From: an uncultured Oscillospiraceae bacterium
GTDB taxonomy: Bacteria; Bacillota; Clostridia; Oscillospirales; Oscillospiraceae
Direction: 5' to 3'
NCBI GenBank assembly: GCA_934643765.1
Contig: CAKUCT010000147.1
Coordinates: forward strand, 1-5,007
Length of the DNA: 5,007 bases
Shown: positions 1 to 4,540 of the stretch, one piece after another
Position numbering within the stretch: position 1 is the stretch's first letter
Layout: the number at the start of each line of letters is the position of its first letter
Notes under the pieces: generated by a model
What the model saw: only the letters and a program-made list of their open reading frames with translations
Told to the model about the DNA's origin: nothing
Databases searched by the model: none
Made by a program: the position numbers and the translations under genes

Positions 1-67
1 TCTCTCGAAACCTTAAATTGTCCAAGGTGTTTGTTCATGTTTCTCGTTGTTTAATTTACAAGGTGCA
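1..67 (-). promoter_or_regulatory. Leader of a stable-RNA (probably rRNA) operon, boxA-like, running off the left edge
   Basis: Read on the minus strand, positions 67 to 46 give TGCACCTTGTAAATTAAACA followed by ACG. This resembles the boxA-type antitermination segment in rRNA leaders and 16S-23S spacers of Firmicutes (known forms are like TGTTCTTTGAAAACTAAAC). Further on, ACCTT (28-24) can pair with AAGGT (14-10) around a 9-nt loop, possibly part of an rRNA processing stem. No protein start or ribosome binding site is convincing here, and three strong promoters upstream all point this way. The RNA gene itself is not visible, so identity as rRNA rather than a tRNA cluster is inferred from promoter architecture and the boxA-like segment. 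Confidence 0.55.
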
Positions 68-69
68 CT

Positions 70-84
70 CCGCATCTTTCGCGG
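70..84 (-). other. Small hairpin in the RNA operon leader
   Basis: CCGC at 70-73 pairs with GCGG at 81-84 around a 7-nt loop. It lies between the hairpin of the proximal promoter and the boxA-like segment, where rRNA leaders often carry a boxB-like stem. The function is inferred from position only. Confidence 0.35.
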
Positions 85-87
85 TTT

Positions 88-151
88 GCTTCGCTCATCA
101 GCGAGCTTATTGACTATATCACATCGTCTTGATTTTGTCAAGAACTTTTTT
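88..151 (-). repeat. Direct repeat copy 1 (promoter PA unit)
   Basis: Positions 88-151 align without gaps to 188-251; I count 53 of 64 identical bases by eye. The unit comprises a hairpin (88-106, stem with one bulged base and a GATG loop on the minus strand), the -10 and -35 boxes, and the upstream A-tract. Differences concentrate in the hairpin loop and around the -10; the promoter spacer and A-tract are the best conserved parts. Confidence 0.8.
113..141 (-). promoter_or_regulatory. Proximal sigma-A promoter (PA) of the tandem array
   Basis: On the minus strand the -35 box is TTGACA (141-136), a perfect consensus, followed by a 17-bp spacer and the -10 box TATAGT (118-113). The segment just upstream of the -35 on this strand reads AAAAAAGTTC (151-142), an A-tract that could act as an UP element. 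Transcription would start near 106 and run left off the window. Perfect -35, optimal spacing and A-tract together are typical of rRNA promoters. Confidence 0.85.
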
Positions 152-187
152 AGGTTTTTTGACTTTTCAAGTCGTTTTGTGATTGTC

Positions 188-251
188 GCTTCGCTCTTGA
201 CGAAGCTTTCTGATTCTATCACATCGTTTTGAATTTGTCAAGAACTTTTTT
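188..251 (-). repeat. Direct repeat copy 2 (promoter PB unit)
   Basis: This is the second copy of the promoter unit, offset exactly 100 bp from the first. Its hairpin is GCTTCG (188-193) with CGAAGC (201-206) around a 7-nt loop. A more diverged third unit can be placed around PC: hairpin GCGCT (291-295) with AGCGC (302-306), then PC itself. Every promoter is therefore followed, about 7 to 8 bp past its -10 box, by a short stem-loop that would lie at the 5' end of its transcript. Confidence 0.8.
213..241 (-). promoter_or_regulatory. Middle sigma-A promoter (PB) of the tandem array
   Basis: The minus strand reads -35 TTGACA (241-236), a 17-bp spacer, then -10 TAGAAT (218-213). It is displaced exactly 100 bp from PA, with the same A-tract (AAAAAAGTTC) upstream and nearly the same spacer, so it looks like a duplicated copy of the same unit. 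It reads in the same direction towards the left edge. Confidence 0.85.
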
Positions 252-313
252 CAAGCTCTTTCAACATTTTCAAACCGTTTTTCAAATCAGGCGCTCTCTC
301 AAGCGCAGGTGTT

Positions 314-341
314 ATTATAGCAGTTTTATCGCGAAAGTCAA
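314..341 (-). promoter_or_regulatory. Distal sigma-A promoter (PC) of the tandem array
   Basis: The minus strand reads -35 TTGACT (341-336), a 16-bp spacer, then a perfect -10 TATAAT (319-314). Its -35 is again exactly 100 bp from that of PB, although its spacer sequence has diverged and is 1 bp shorter. It completes a set of three tandem promoters for the RNA operon beyond the left edge. Confidence 0.8.
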
Positions 342-429
342 CACAAAATTTGCTGACTTTTTCCACAAAGACCATCCATTTCCTGCCGCCTTGTTTTGAC
401 GTGCATCCACATCTTGTGTTCATAGCAAA

Positions 430-455
430 GGCGGCCACCCATCAAGGTGGCCGCC
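430..455 (-). terminator. Terminator hairpin after hpf
   Basis: A perfect 10-bp GC-rich stem, GGCGGCCACC (430-439) with GGTGGCCGCC (446-455), has a 6-nt loop and lies 15 bp past the hpf stop codon. On the minus strand the following bases are CTTTGCTATG, so the U-tract is weak. It probably ends the hpf transcript and insulates it from the promoter array that begins about 90 bp downstream. Being a perfect palindrome, it could also act in the other orientation, but no plus-strand gene ends here. Confidence 0.75.
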
Positions 456-470
456 CGTGATTCTATATTC

Positions 471-1010
471 TCATTCGGCGTCTTCAATCAGGCCGTAGCC
501 GCCGCCGGTTCTCTTGTAAACAACCGCAAACGCGCCGTCGTTATCCTCATCGCGGAAGGCGAAGAACGTATGCTCCAGAAGGTTCATCTGCAGGATGGCC
601 TCTTCTCTGGTCATCGGCTTCATGTTGAATTCCTTCTTGCGGACGATCTCAAATGTGCTCTCCTCGGGCTCTTCGGGCGCGAAGGACGTAACGTCCGGTG
701 TGCGGGTAAACGCATCCTGGCGCAGTCTTCTTGCAAGTCTTGTCTTATTCTTGCGGATCTGGCGCTCAATGGTCGAAACCGCGGCGTCAATCGACGCAAA
801 CATATCAGACGTGCTTTCACGTGCGCGGAAATACATATTGGAAGCGTGGACGGTAATCTCCGCGATGTTGCGGTCCTTCTCCACGCTGAACGTGACCAGT
901 GCTTCGGCATCCTCGCCAAAGAACCGCTCAAGCTTCATAACCTTCTTTTCGGCGTATTTGTGGACATTCTCCGGGAGGTTGACTTTCTTCTCGGTGTACT
1001 GAAATCTCAT
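471..1010 (-). CDS. hpf: Ribosome hibernation promoting factor, long form
   Basis: The 179-aa product is a long-form HPF/YfiA-family protein, which binds the small ribosomal subunit in stationary phase and, through its C-terminal domain, dimerises 70S particles into inactive 100S ribosomes. The N-terminal S30AE domain spans about residues 1-98 (MRFQYTEKKVNLPENVHKYA, then KVMKLERFF and the basic stretch RQIRKNKTRLARRLR). A linker of about 20 residues rich in Pro and Glu follows, then the C-terminal dimerisation domain at about 120-178 (IVRKKEFNMKPMTREEAILQ, then LEHTFFAFRDED). The length fits the long form of Gram-positives. The start is set by AAAGGAG at 1025-1019, 8 nt before the ATG. The gene has its own sigma-A promoter and a downstream terminator hairpin. 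Annotation is secure from domain content. Confidence 0.96.
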   Translation of the reverse strand: MRFQYTEKKVNLPENVHKYAEKKVMKLERFFGEDAEALVTFSVEKDRNIAEITVHASNMYFRARESTSDMFASIDAAVSTIERQIRKNKTRLARRLRQDAFTRTPDVTSFAPEEPEESTFEIVRKKEFNMKPMTREEAILQMNLLEHTFFAFRDEDNDGAFAVVYKRTGGGYGLIEDAE

Positions 1011-1040
1011 ATAAGCCGCTCCTTTCGTATTAGCCTGCTG

Positions 1041-1069
1041 CAGAGGATTGTGTGTTTCTCTCTCCTCTG
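1041..1069 (-). other. Hairpin in the hpf 5' leader
   Basis: CAGAGGA (1041-1047) and TCCTCTG (1063-1069) form a perfect 7-bp stem around a 15-nt loop just upstream of the hpf ribosome binding site. It begins a few bases after the expected transcription start, so it may be a 5' stabilising stem or a site of control. No known riboswitch or leader motif is recognised. Confidence 0.4.
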
Positions 1070-1076
1070 TGCTTAC

Positions 1077-1105
1077 AGCATATCACATTTTGCACAATTT
1101 TTCAA
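1077..1105 (-). promoter_or_regulatory. Sigma-A promoter of hpf
   Basis: The minus strand reads -35 TTGAAA (1105-1100), a 17-bp spacer, and -10 TATGCT (1082-1077). Transcription would start near 1070 and give a leader of about 60 nt before the hpf ATG. hpf may additionally be reached by readthrough from the XRE gene, because no terminator is apparent between them. No obvious sigma-B or sigma-H box is seen, although hpf is stress-controlled in other Firmicutes. Confidence 0.65.
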
Positions 1106-1148
1106 TCCCGCATGCGCCGTCTTTGGTAAATAATCTGTAAACAGTCTA

Positions 1149-1364
1149 TTACGAAAGTCTGTCCACCAACTCCTGCAGCGGCATGCCGAAAAATCTTGCC
1201 AGCGCCAGCATGTTCCGCGTGCTGATCGCGCGCTCGCGTCCGTCCAGGATCCTTCGCAGAATCCCCCGGTCAATTCCGGTCCGCCGCGCAAGCTCCGAAG
1301 GCCGCAGGGACCGCTGCTGCATCCTCTGCGCCAGATACGCCGCCGCGTTCTGATACTGTCTCAT
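1149..1364 (-). CDS. Small XRE-family helix-turn-helix transcriptional regulator
   Basis: This 71-aa protein is almost entirely one Cro/CI-type (HTH_3) DNA-binding domain. The helix-turn-helix lies at about residues 20-42 (RPSELARRTGIDRGILRRIL), followed by DGRERAISTRNMLALARFFG, the typical fourth helix and the F-x-x-P/L-x-E-L ending (FFGMPLQELVDRL). No effector domain is present, so it would act as a simple dimeric repressor or activator. Its ATG overlaps the stop codon of the upstream DUF4364 gene (ATGA, 1364-1361), indicating translational coupling; no strong ribosome binding site of its own is seen. The target is unknown; neighbouring hpf starts only about 140 bp downstream, so hpf or its own operon are reasonable guesses, but this is inference. 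Confidence 0.88.
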   Translation of the reverse strand: MRQYQNAAAYLAQRMQQRSLRPSELARRTGIDRGILRRILDGRERAISTRNMLALARFFGMPLQELVDRLS

Positions 1365-1897
1365 TCGTCCGCCGTGTCGCGGAACAGCTGTTTCATCACC
1401 AGATTGTAGATTGTCTCCGCCCGCTGCTCAAACGCGCGCTGCAGCGCCCGTCCCTGCGTTTTGCTTGGCGCGCTGAGCTCCAGCTTCATCAGCTGGCCCA
1501 CATCGTCGTCGAGATACAGGCTCACCTGACACGTTCCGTCCTCCGCCTCGCTCAACTCGCTGTGTACAAACTCGCCGCGCCGCGTCGAGGCGTTGAATTT
1601 TTCCACCGCGTTCAGCGCGCGCTGCATCACCGGGAACGCGATCGAGTCCCGCGTCACCTCTTCCTGCTCGCGCCCCTTTTCGGTAATCACATATGTCTCA
1701 TCCGGCAGCTTTTCCAGATGTCCGCTTTCGACCATCTGCGGAATGGCAATGCTCACATCAAAATAGCTGAGCCTGTCGTCCTGATAGCACAGCTCATAAA
1801 TCTTCTGCGCCGTCAGCGGATACTTTGCCTTCGCCGCCACAAACAGAATCAGCACCTTCACATCCAACATATCCCGGATAAATCCGCGTTCTTCCAT
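1361..1897 (-). CDS. DUF4364 family protein, winged-helix-like
   Basis: The 178-aa product matches the pattern of DUF4364, an uncharacterised family of Clostridia and relatives. Residues about 8-75 look like a winged helix: a first helix with VKVLILFVAAKAKYPLTAQK, then the YELCYQDDRLSYFDVSIAI segment, the recognition-helix-like PQMVESGHLEKL, and the wing ETYVITEKGRE. The C-terminal half (about 85-175) is acidic and mixed, with a beta-like segment CQVSLYLDDD and a final helical region ending MKQLFRD. A role as a transcription factor is inferred from the fold, not shown. The ATG follows AGAGGTG (1911-1905) by 7 nt. It forms an ATGA-overlapping pair with the XRE gene, so the two regulators are made together. 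Confidence 0.85.
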   Translation of the reverse strand: MEERGFIRDMLDVKVLILFVAAKAKYPLTAQKIYELCYQDDRLSYFDVSIAIPQMVESGHLEKLPDETYVITEKGREQEEVTRDSIAFPVMQRALNAVEKFNASTRRGEFVHSELSEAEDGTCQVSLYLDDDVGQLMKLELSAPSKTQGRALQRAFEQRAETIYNLVMKQLFRDTADE

Positions 1898-1939
1898 TCT
1901 TGTTCACCTCTTGCTGGTAAGTATTTCTAATACGCCTAT

Positions 1940-1969
1940 AGTATACCACAAAAGCTGTTGAAAACACAA
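1940..1969 (-). promoter_or_regulatory. Extended -10 promoter of the DUF4364-XRE operon
   Basis: The minus strand carries TGGTATACT (1948-1940), a TGn-extended -10 box with TATACT. The -35 candidate TTGTGT (1969-1964) lies 18 bp upstream and is poor, which is common for extended -10 promoters. Transcription would start near 1933, giving a leader of about 35 nt before the ATG at 1897. Confidence 0.6.
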
Positions 1970-1974
1970 GGATT

Positions 1975-2004
1975 TTGGCGGACGCGCAATTTTTCTTCCA
2001 TAAT
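1975..2004 (+). promoter_or_regulatory. Possible promoter of the CAP-domain gene
   Basis: The best plus-strand candidate is TTGGCG (1975-1980), an 18-bp spacer and CATAAT (1999-2004). The -10 is one base from consensus but the -35 is weak. It would give a leader of about 50 nt ending in AGGAGGT (2049-2055). A sporulation sigma factor is also possible, since CATAAT overlaps the CATA core of sigma-E/sigma-K -10 boxes; this cannot be decided by eye. Confidence 0.35.
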
Positions 2005-2062
2005 TTACAGCTTGCCATTTCCCAGATTCCGGCGTAAAAAGAAAGCCGAGGAGGTAAAACCA

Positions 2063-2779
2063 ATGAAAAGAAAAATCTTCACATTCGTCTCAACCCTGGC
2101 GCTTTCTGCCGCGCTGATCGTCTCCGCGCAGGCCGCGCCGCCCGACTGCACGCTGCAAAACAGCACCAAGTCCTGCCCCAGTCCCATCTTCTGCACGACT
2201 GGCAGCTTCTGCGTTTCTGAGCGTCTTTGCTTCCCCAGCAATTTCTGCATTCCTTGTCCGGACGTATCCTGTCCGAACACGCCCGACACGCCGGAGCTTC
2301 CGGAGCAGCCGGATACGCCCGAACTCCCGGACACGCCGGATACGCCTGAAGTCCCGGATACACCGGAAACGCCCAGCGCGCCGGACACCCCGGATGACGG
2401 CGCAAGCGCAAGCGTTGCCCAGCAGGTGCTGACCCTTGTCAACCGCGAACGCGCGGCCAACGGCCTTTCCGCGCTCATCCTCGACGACACGCTCAGCCGC
2501 TGCGCAGCAATCAAATCCCAGGACATGCACGACAACCACTACTTCAGCCACACCAGCCCCACCTACGGCTCCCCGTTTGACATGATGAAATCCTTCGGTA
2601 TTACCTACAACTACGCCGGAGAAAACATCGCCATGGGCTACTCCACTGCCGAGGCGGTCGTAACCGCCTGGATGAACTCCGCCGGGCACCGTGCAAACAT
2701 CCTCTCCGCCAATTTTACCACCATGGGCATCGGCTATGTTTCCGATGGCGGCTACTGGACGCAGTGGTTTTTAGGCTGA
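2063..2779 (+). CDS. Secreted CAP/SCP-domain protein (YkwD-like) with Cys-hexad repeat and Pro-rich linker
   Basis: The ATG at 2063 is chosen over the in-frame ATG at 1958 because AGGAGGT lies 7 nt upstream and a signal peptide then begins exactly there; the product is 238 aa. Residues 1-24 (MKRKIFTF, hydrophobic core, SAQA then APP) form a signal peptide cleaved after AQA. Residues 25-70 hold eight Cys (29, 38, 44, 50, 56, 62, 65, 70), five of them exactly six apart. Residues 71-112 are a linker of PDTPE/ELPD/EVPD repeats. Residues about 118-238 are a CAP domain: LVNRERAANGLSAL, HYFSHTSP with His163, GENIA with Glu187, and SAGHRANIL with His209, the usual cavity residues; it ends WTQWFLG. 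No cell-wall anchor or membrane segment follows. Bacterial CAP proteins of this type are common in spore formers, yet their activity is mostly unknown. Domain call is secure; function is not. Confidence 0.93.
   Translation: MKRKIFTFVSTLALSAALIVSAQAAPPDCTLQNSTKSCPSPIFCTTGSFCVSERLCFPSNFCIPCPDVSCPNTPDTPELPEQPDTPELPDTPDTPEVPDTPETPSAPDTPDDGASASVAQQVLTLVNRERAANGLSALILDDTLSRCAAIKSQDMHDNHYFSHTSPTYGSPFDMMKSFGITYNYAGENIAMGYSTAEAVVTAWMNSAGHRANILSANFTTMGIGYVSDGGYWTQWFLG
2174..2254 (+). repeat. Region coding for C-x5-C hexapeptide repeats
   Basis: This segment encodes Cys38 to residue 64 of the CAP-domain protein: CPSPIF, CTTGSF, CVSERL, CFPSNF, then CIP. Each hexad starts with Cys and ends with Phe or Leu. 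The DNA copies are too diverged to look like recent duplication, so the spacing appears to be kept by selection on the protein. Confidence 0.75.
2273..2398 (+). repeat. Degenerate tandem repeat coding for the Pro-Asp/Glu-Thr linker
   Basis: Imperfect repeats of cccgacacgccg / ccggatacgcc type encode about 14 proline-spaced triplets (residues 71-112, x-x-P with Asp, Glu and Thr). Such acidic Pro/Thr linkers usually form extended spacers on exported proteins. Repeat number could vary between strains by slippage or recombination. Confidence 0.75.
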
Positions 2780-2792
2780 TCTGCAGCATCCC

Positions 2793-2956
2793 TAGGGTGT
2801 ATCTGAAAACTCATGATGTGACCGGCAGCGAGGGATTTTTACGTTGCGCAAGACATTTTTTCGCAGGAATACTGACGTATTTCAAGGAAAAATGACGCGG
2901 CGCACCGCAAAAAGACCCGCTGTCCGGGTGCGTTGGGAGTTTTCAGATACACCCTA
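2793..2956. mobile_element. MITE-like palindromic element, 164 bp, with perfect 20-bp terminal inverted repeats
   Basis: The left end TAGGGTGTATCTGAAAACTC (2793-2812) is the exact reverse complement of 2937-2956. Between them the two arms remain imperfectly complementary almost to the centre (for example ccggcagcgaggg and attttt on the left against their counterparts on the right), so the whole element could fold into one long hairpin. It has no convincing gene. The outermost TA at both ends may be a TA target duplication, as produced by IS630/Tc1-mariner transposases, with the true repeat then starting GGGTGTATC. It starts 14 bp after the CAP stop codon. Mobility is inferred from structure; other copies cannot be seen in this window. 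Confidence 0.75.
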
Positions 2957-2980
2957 CATAGAAAATCCAATTCTTACCTT

Positions 2981-3008
2981 CCCCGCCCATCCAGCGGGGT
3001 CTTTTTTT
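2981..3008 (+). terminator. Intrinsic terminator downstream of the CAP gene and MITE
   Basis: CCCCGC (2981-2986) pairs with GCGGGG (2994-2999) around a 7-nt loop and is followed directly by TCTTTTTTT (3000-3008). This is a clear rho-independent terminator on the plus strand. It lies about 200 bp after the CAP stop codon, with the MITE in between, and closes the CAP transcription unit before spoVFA. Confidence 0.88.
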
Positions 3009-3048
3009 GCCCTTTTCCGCCGGAGCGTCGCGCCCGGCCCTGCCTCTG

Positions 3049-3058
3049 CATATTCTTA
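3049..3058 (+). promoter_or_regulatory. Candidate sporulation-type -10 box for spoVFA-spoVFB
   Basis: CATATTCTTA is the only -10-like element between the terminator at 3008 and the spoVFA start, the interval where the promoter should lie. It resembles the sigma-K (CATAnnnTA) and sigma-E (CATACAnT) -10 boxes with mismatches. The upstream GC-rich sequence shows no recognisable -35. In Bacillus subtilis the spoVF operon is transcribed by sigma-K in the mother cell, so this is the expected class, but the match is weak. Confidence 0.3.
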
Positions 3059-3083
3059 AGAAGAGAGAATCCAGAAAGAAGGG

Positions 3084-3932
3084 ATGCGTTTGATTCATTC
3101 GATTGCCGTGCTCGGCGGCGACGCGCGCCAGCGCTACCTGGCAGAATTCCTGCAAAGCGCCGGCTTCACCGTCTTCTCCTTCGGTGTCCCGGAGCTTCCC
3201 GATACCCACGACACGCCGCTTCTGGCCGCGCAGGAGGCGCAGGCCGTCTGCCTGCCTGTTCCGTCTGTCCGCTCCGGTGCAATCACCGGACTTCCGTCCC
3301 TCACACCGGCGCAGCTTTTAAATGTGCTGCCGGAAGATGCCGCCGTCTTTGGCTGGGGACTCGGCGCATTCCACACGCTGCTTCAAAAGACCGGCATCCG
3401 CAGCTATGACTATCTGCAAAATTCCGCCCTGACCCTTGCCAATGCCGCCGTCACCGCCGAAGGCGCGCTGCTTCTTGCCATGCAGGCCCTGCCCATCACC
3501 CTGCAGGGTGCAAGCGTCCTTGTCACCGGCTCCGGCCGCATCGGAAAGAGCCTTGCCATGAAGCTTCATGCCCTCGGTGCCGGCGTTACGCTTACCTCCA
3601 GAAATCCCGCACAGCGTGCCGTCATAGAAGCGCTCGGCTGCCGCTTTGATGAAACAGGCAGCTATCCCGGCGGCCTCGGGCAGTACGACTGCGTGTTCAA
3701 TACCGTCCCCGCGCCGGTCTTTACTTCGGGTCAGCTTGCCGCTCTGCGCCCCGGCTGCATTTACATAGAGCTTGCCTCCAGCCCCGGCGGCATCGCGCCG
3801 GACGCCGGAAAGCCCGCCCATTTCGTCTCCGGCTCCGGCCTTCCCGGCAGAACCGCGCCGAAAACCGCCGCCAGATTTCTCTTGCGCGCCATGTACGATT
3901 CTTCCTATTTGTCTTATCAGGAGGTCTTATGA
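3084..3932 (+). CDS. spoVFA: Dipicolinate synthase subunit A
   Basis: The 282-aa product (also called DpaA) is one of two subunits that oxidise 4-hydroxy-tetrahydrodipicolinate, a lysine-pathway intermediate, to dipicolinic acid in the mother cell for export into the spore core. The N-terminal domain (about 1-115) opens with IAVLGGDARQRYLAEFL, the family's signature start, and includes LPVPSVRSG. The C-terminal Rossmann domain (about 138-282) has the NAD(P)-binding loop VLVTGSGRIGKSLA (GxGxxG at 149-154), then FNTVPAPVFT, ELASSPGG (229-236) and GLPGRTAPKTAA (252-263). The start is uncertain: ATG at 3084 touches the GAAGGG ribosome binding site, whereas an in-frame TTG at 3090 has it 6 nt upstream. 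The stop overlaps the spoVFB start (ATGA). The identification is firm. Confidence 0.96.
   Translation: MRLIHSIAVLGGDARQRYLAEFLQSAGFTVFSFGVPELPDTHDTPLLAAQEAQAVCLPVPSVRSGAITGLPSLTPAQLLNVLPEDAAVFGWGLGAFHTLLQKTGIRSYDYLQNSALTLANAAVTAEGALLLAMQALPITLQGASVLVTGSGRIGKSLAMKLHALGAGVTLTSRNPAQRAVIEALGCRFDETGSYPGGLGQYDCVFNTVPAPVFTSGQLAALRPGCIYIELASSPGGIAPDAGKPAHFVSGSGLPGRTAPKTAARFLLRAMYDSSYLSYQEVL
3919..3925 (+). promoter_or_regulatory. Ribosome binding site of spoVFB inside spoVFA
   Basis: AGGAGGT lies within the last codons of spoVFA, only 4 nt from AGGAGG to the spoVFB ATG, which is shorter than usual. With the ATGA overlap it suggests coupled translation to keep the two subunits in balance. Confidence 0.75.
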
Positions 3933-4501
3933 AAAATCCCGTCATCGGCTTTGCCATGTGTGGCTCATTCTGCACATTCCAGCCAGTCTTAGAGGCGCTG
4001 GAGGAGCTGCACACCGTCTTTCCGGACATCATTCCCATCATGTCCGGCATCAGCTACGACACCGACTCCCGCTTCGGCCAGGCCGCAGCCTTCCGCGGGC
4101 GGCTGAAAGCCATCTGCGGCCATGAAATCCTGCACACCATCCCCCAAGCAGAGCCCATCGGCCCGAAGGCGCTTTTGGATGCGCTCGTCATCGCGCCCTG
4201 CACTGGAAACACGATTGCGAAGCTTGCAAACGGCATCGCGGACTCTCCCGTCACCCTGGCCGCCAAAGCGCACCTTCGAAACGAAGCGCCCGTCATTCTC
4301 GCCGTCTCCACCAATGACGCGCTCGCCGGGAATGCGGAAAATATCGGCCGTCTGCTCAACCGCAAGCACTACTACTTCGTCCCCTTCCACCAGGACAGCC
4401 CGCAGAAAAAGCCCCGGTCGATGGTCGCCGACTTCACCAAGCTCACCGACACTGTCTGCCACGCCCTGCAGGGCGAGCAAATCCAACCAATTCTACTTTA
4501 A
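3929..4501 (+). CDS. spoVFB: Dipicolinate synthase subunit B
   Basis: The 190-aa product (DpaB) is the flavoprotein-family subunit of dipicolinate synthase and works with SpoVFA. It has the fold of the PF02441 flavin-binding family. Visible motifs are IGFAMCGSFCTF (6-17, the phosphate-binding start), SYDTDSRFGQA (42-52), AEPIGPKALLDALVIAPCTG (74-93) and NTIAKLANGIADSPV (94-108), then NEAPVILAVSTNDALAGNAE, FVPFHQDSPQKKP and a C-terminal QIQPILL. These match the known Bacillus protein segment by segment, and the length is close to the usual 190-200 aa. The gene overlaps spoVFA by 4 bp and is followed 39 bp later by a strong terminator, so this is a two-gene operon without the asd-dapG genes that follow it in Bacillus subtilis. 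Confidence 0.97.
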   Translation: MKNPVIGFAMCGSFCTFQPVLEALEELHTVFPDIIPIMSGISYDTDSRFGQAAAFRGRLKAICGHEILHTIPQAEPIGPKALLDALVIAPCTGNTIAKLANGIADSPVTLAAKAHLRNEAPVILAVSTNDALAGNAENIGRLLNRKHYYFVPFHQDSPQKKPRSMVADFTKLTDTVCHALQGEQIQPILL

Positions 4502-4540
4502 CTTTGTCTGTGCATCTTAAAGTGCAGAAGAAAATAAATC

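Noticed and set aside
359..367. DnaA-box-like TTTTCCACA upstream of the distal promoter.
   Set aside because: Only one good match, with a poorer GCATCCACA at 403-411; a single 9-mer is expected by chance and no dnaA/dnaN or origin features are present.
13..438. Short open frames in the promoter region at 13-222, 47-232 and 238-438.
   Set aside because: They overlap three strong promoters and hairpins, have no ribosome binding sites, and their composition is typical of AT-rich noncoding DNA.
447..1133. A 228-aa open frame on the plus strand opposite hpf.
   Set aside because: It is the antisense shadow of hpf; the minus-strand frame has full family domains, a ribosome binding site and a promoter.
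1958..2062. N-terminal extension of the CAP protein from the ATG at 1958.
   Set aside because: The extension has no ribosome binding site, and it would bury the signal peptide that begins precisely at 2063 after AGGAGGT.
2273..2398. Possible CRISPR or spacer-type repeat array.
   Set aside because: The repeats are short, in frame and encode a Pro-rich linker; there are no regular unique spacers.
2005..2689. Long minus-strand frames opposite the CAP gene, one rich in Ser-Gly-Val repeats.
   Set aside because: The repeats are simply the complement of the Pro/Asp/Thr linker codons; no start signals or family match.
2844..3409. Open frames at 2844-3059 and 2933-3409.
   Set aside because: The first runs through the MITE and the terminator; the second is an out-of-frame shadow of spoVFA with arginine-rich, low-information sequence.
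3318..4520. Minus-strand and alternative plus-strand frames overlapping spoVFA and spoVFB.
   Set aside because: They are shadows in GC-rich coding sequence; the spoVFA and spoVFB frames match known proteins along their whole length.
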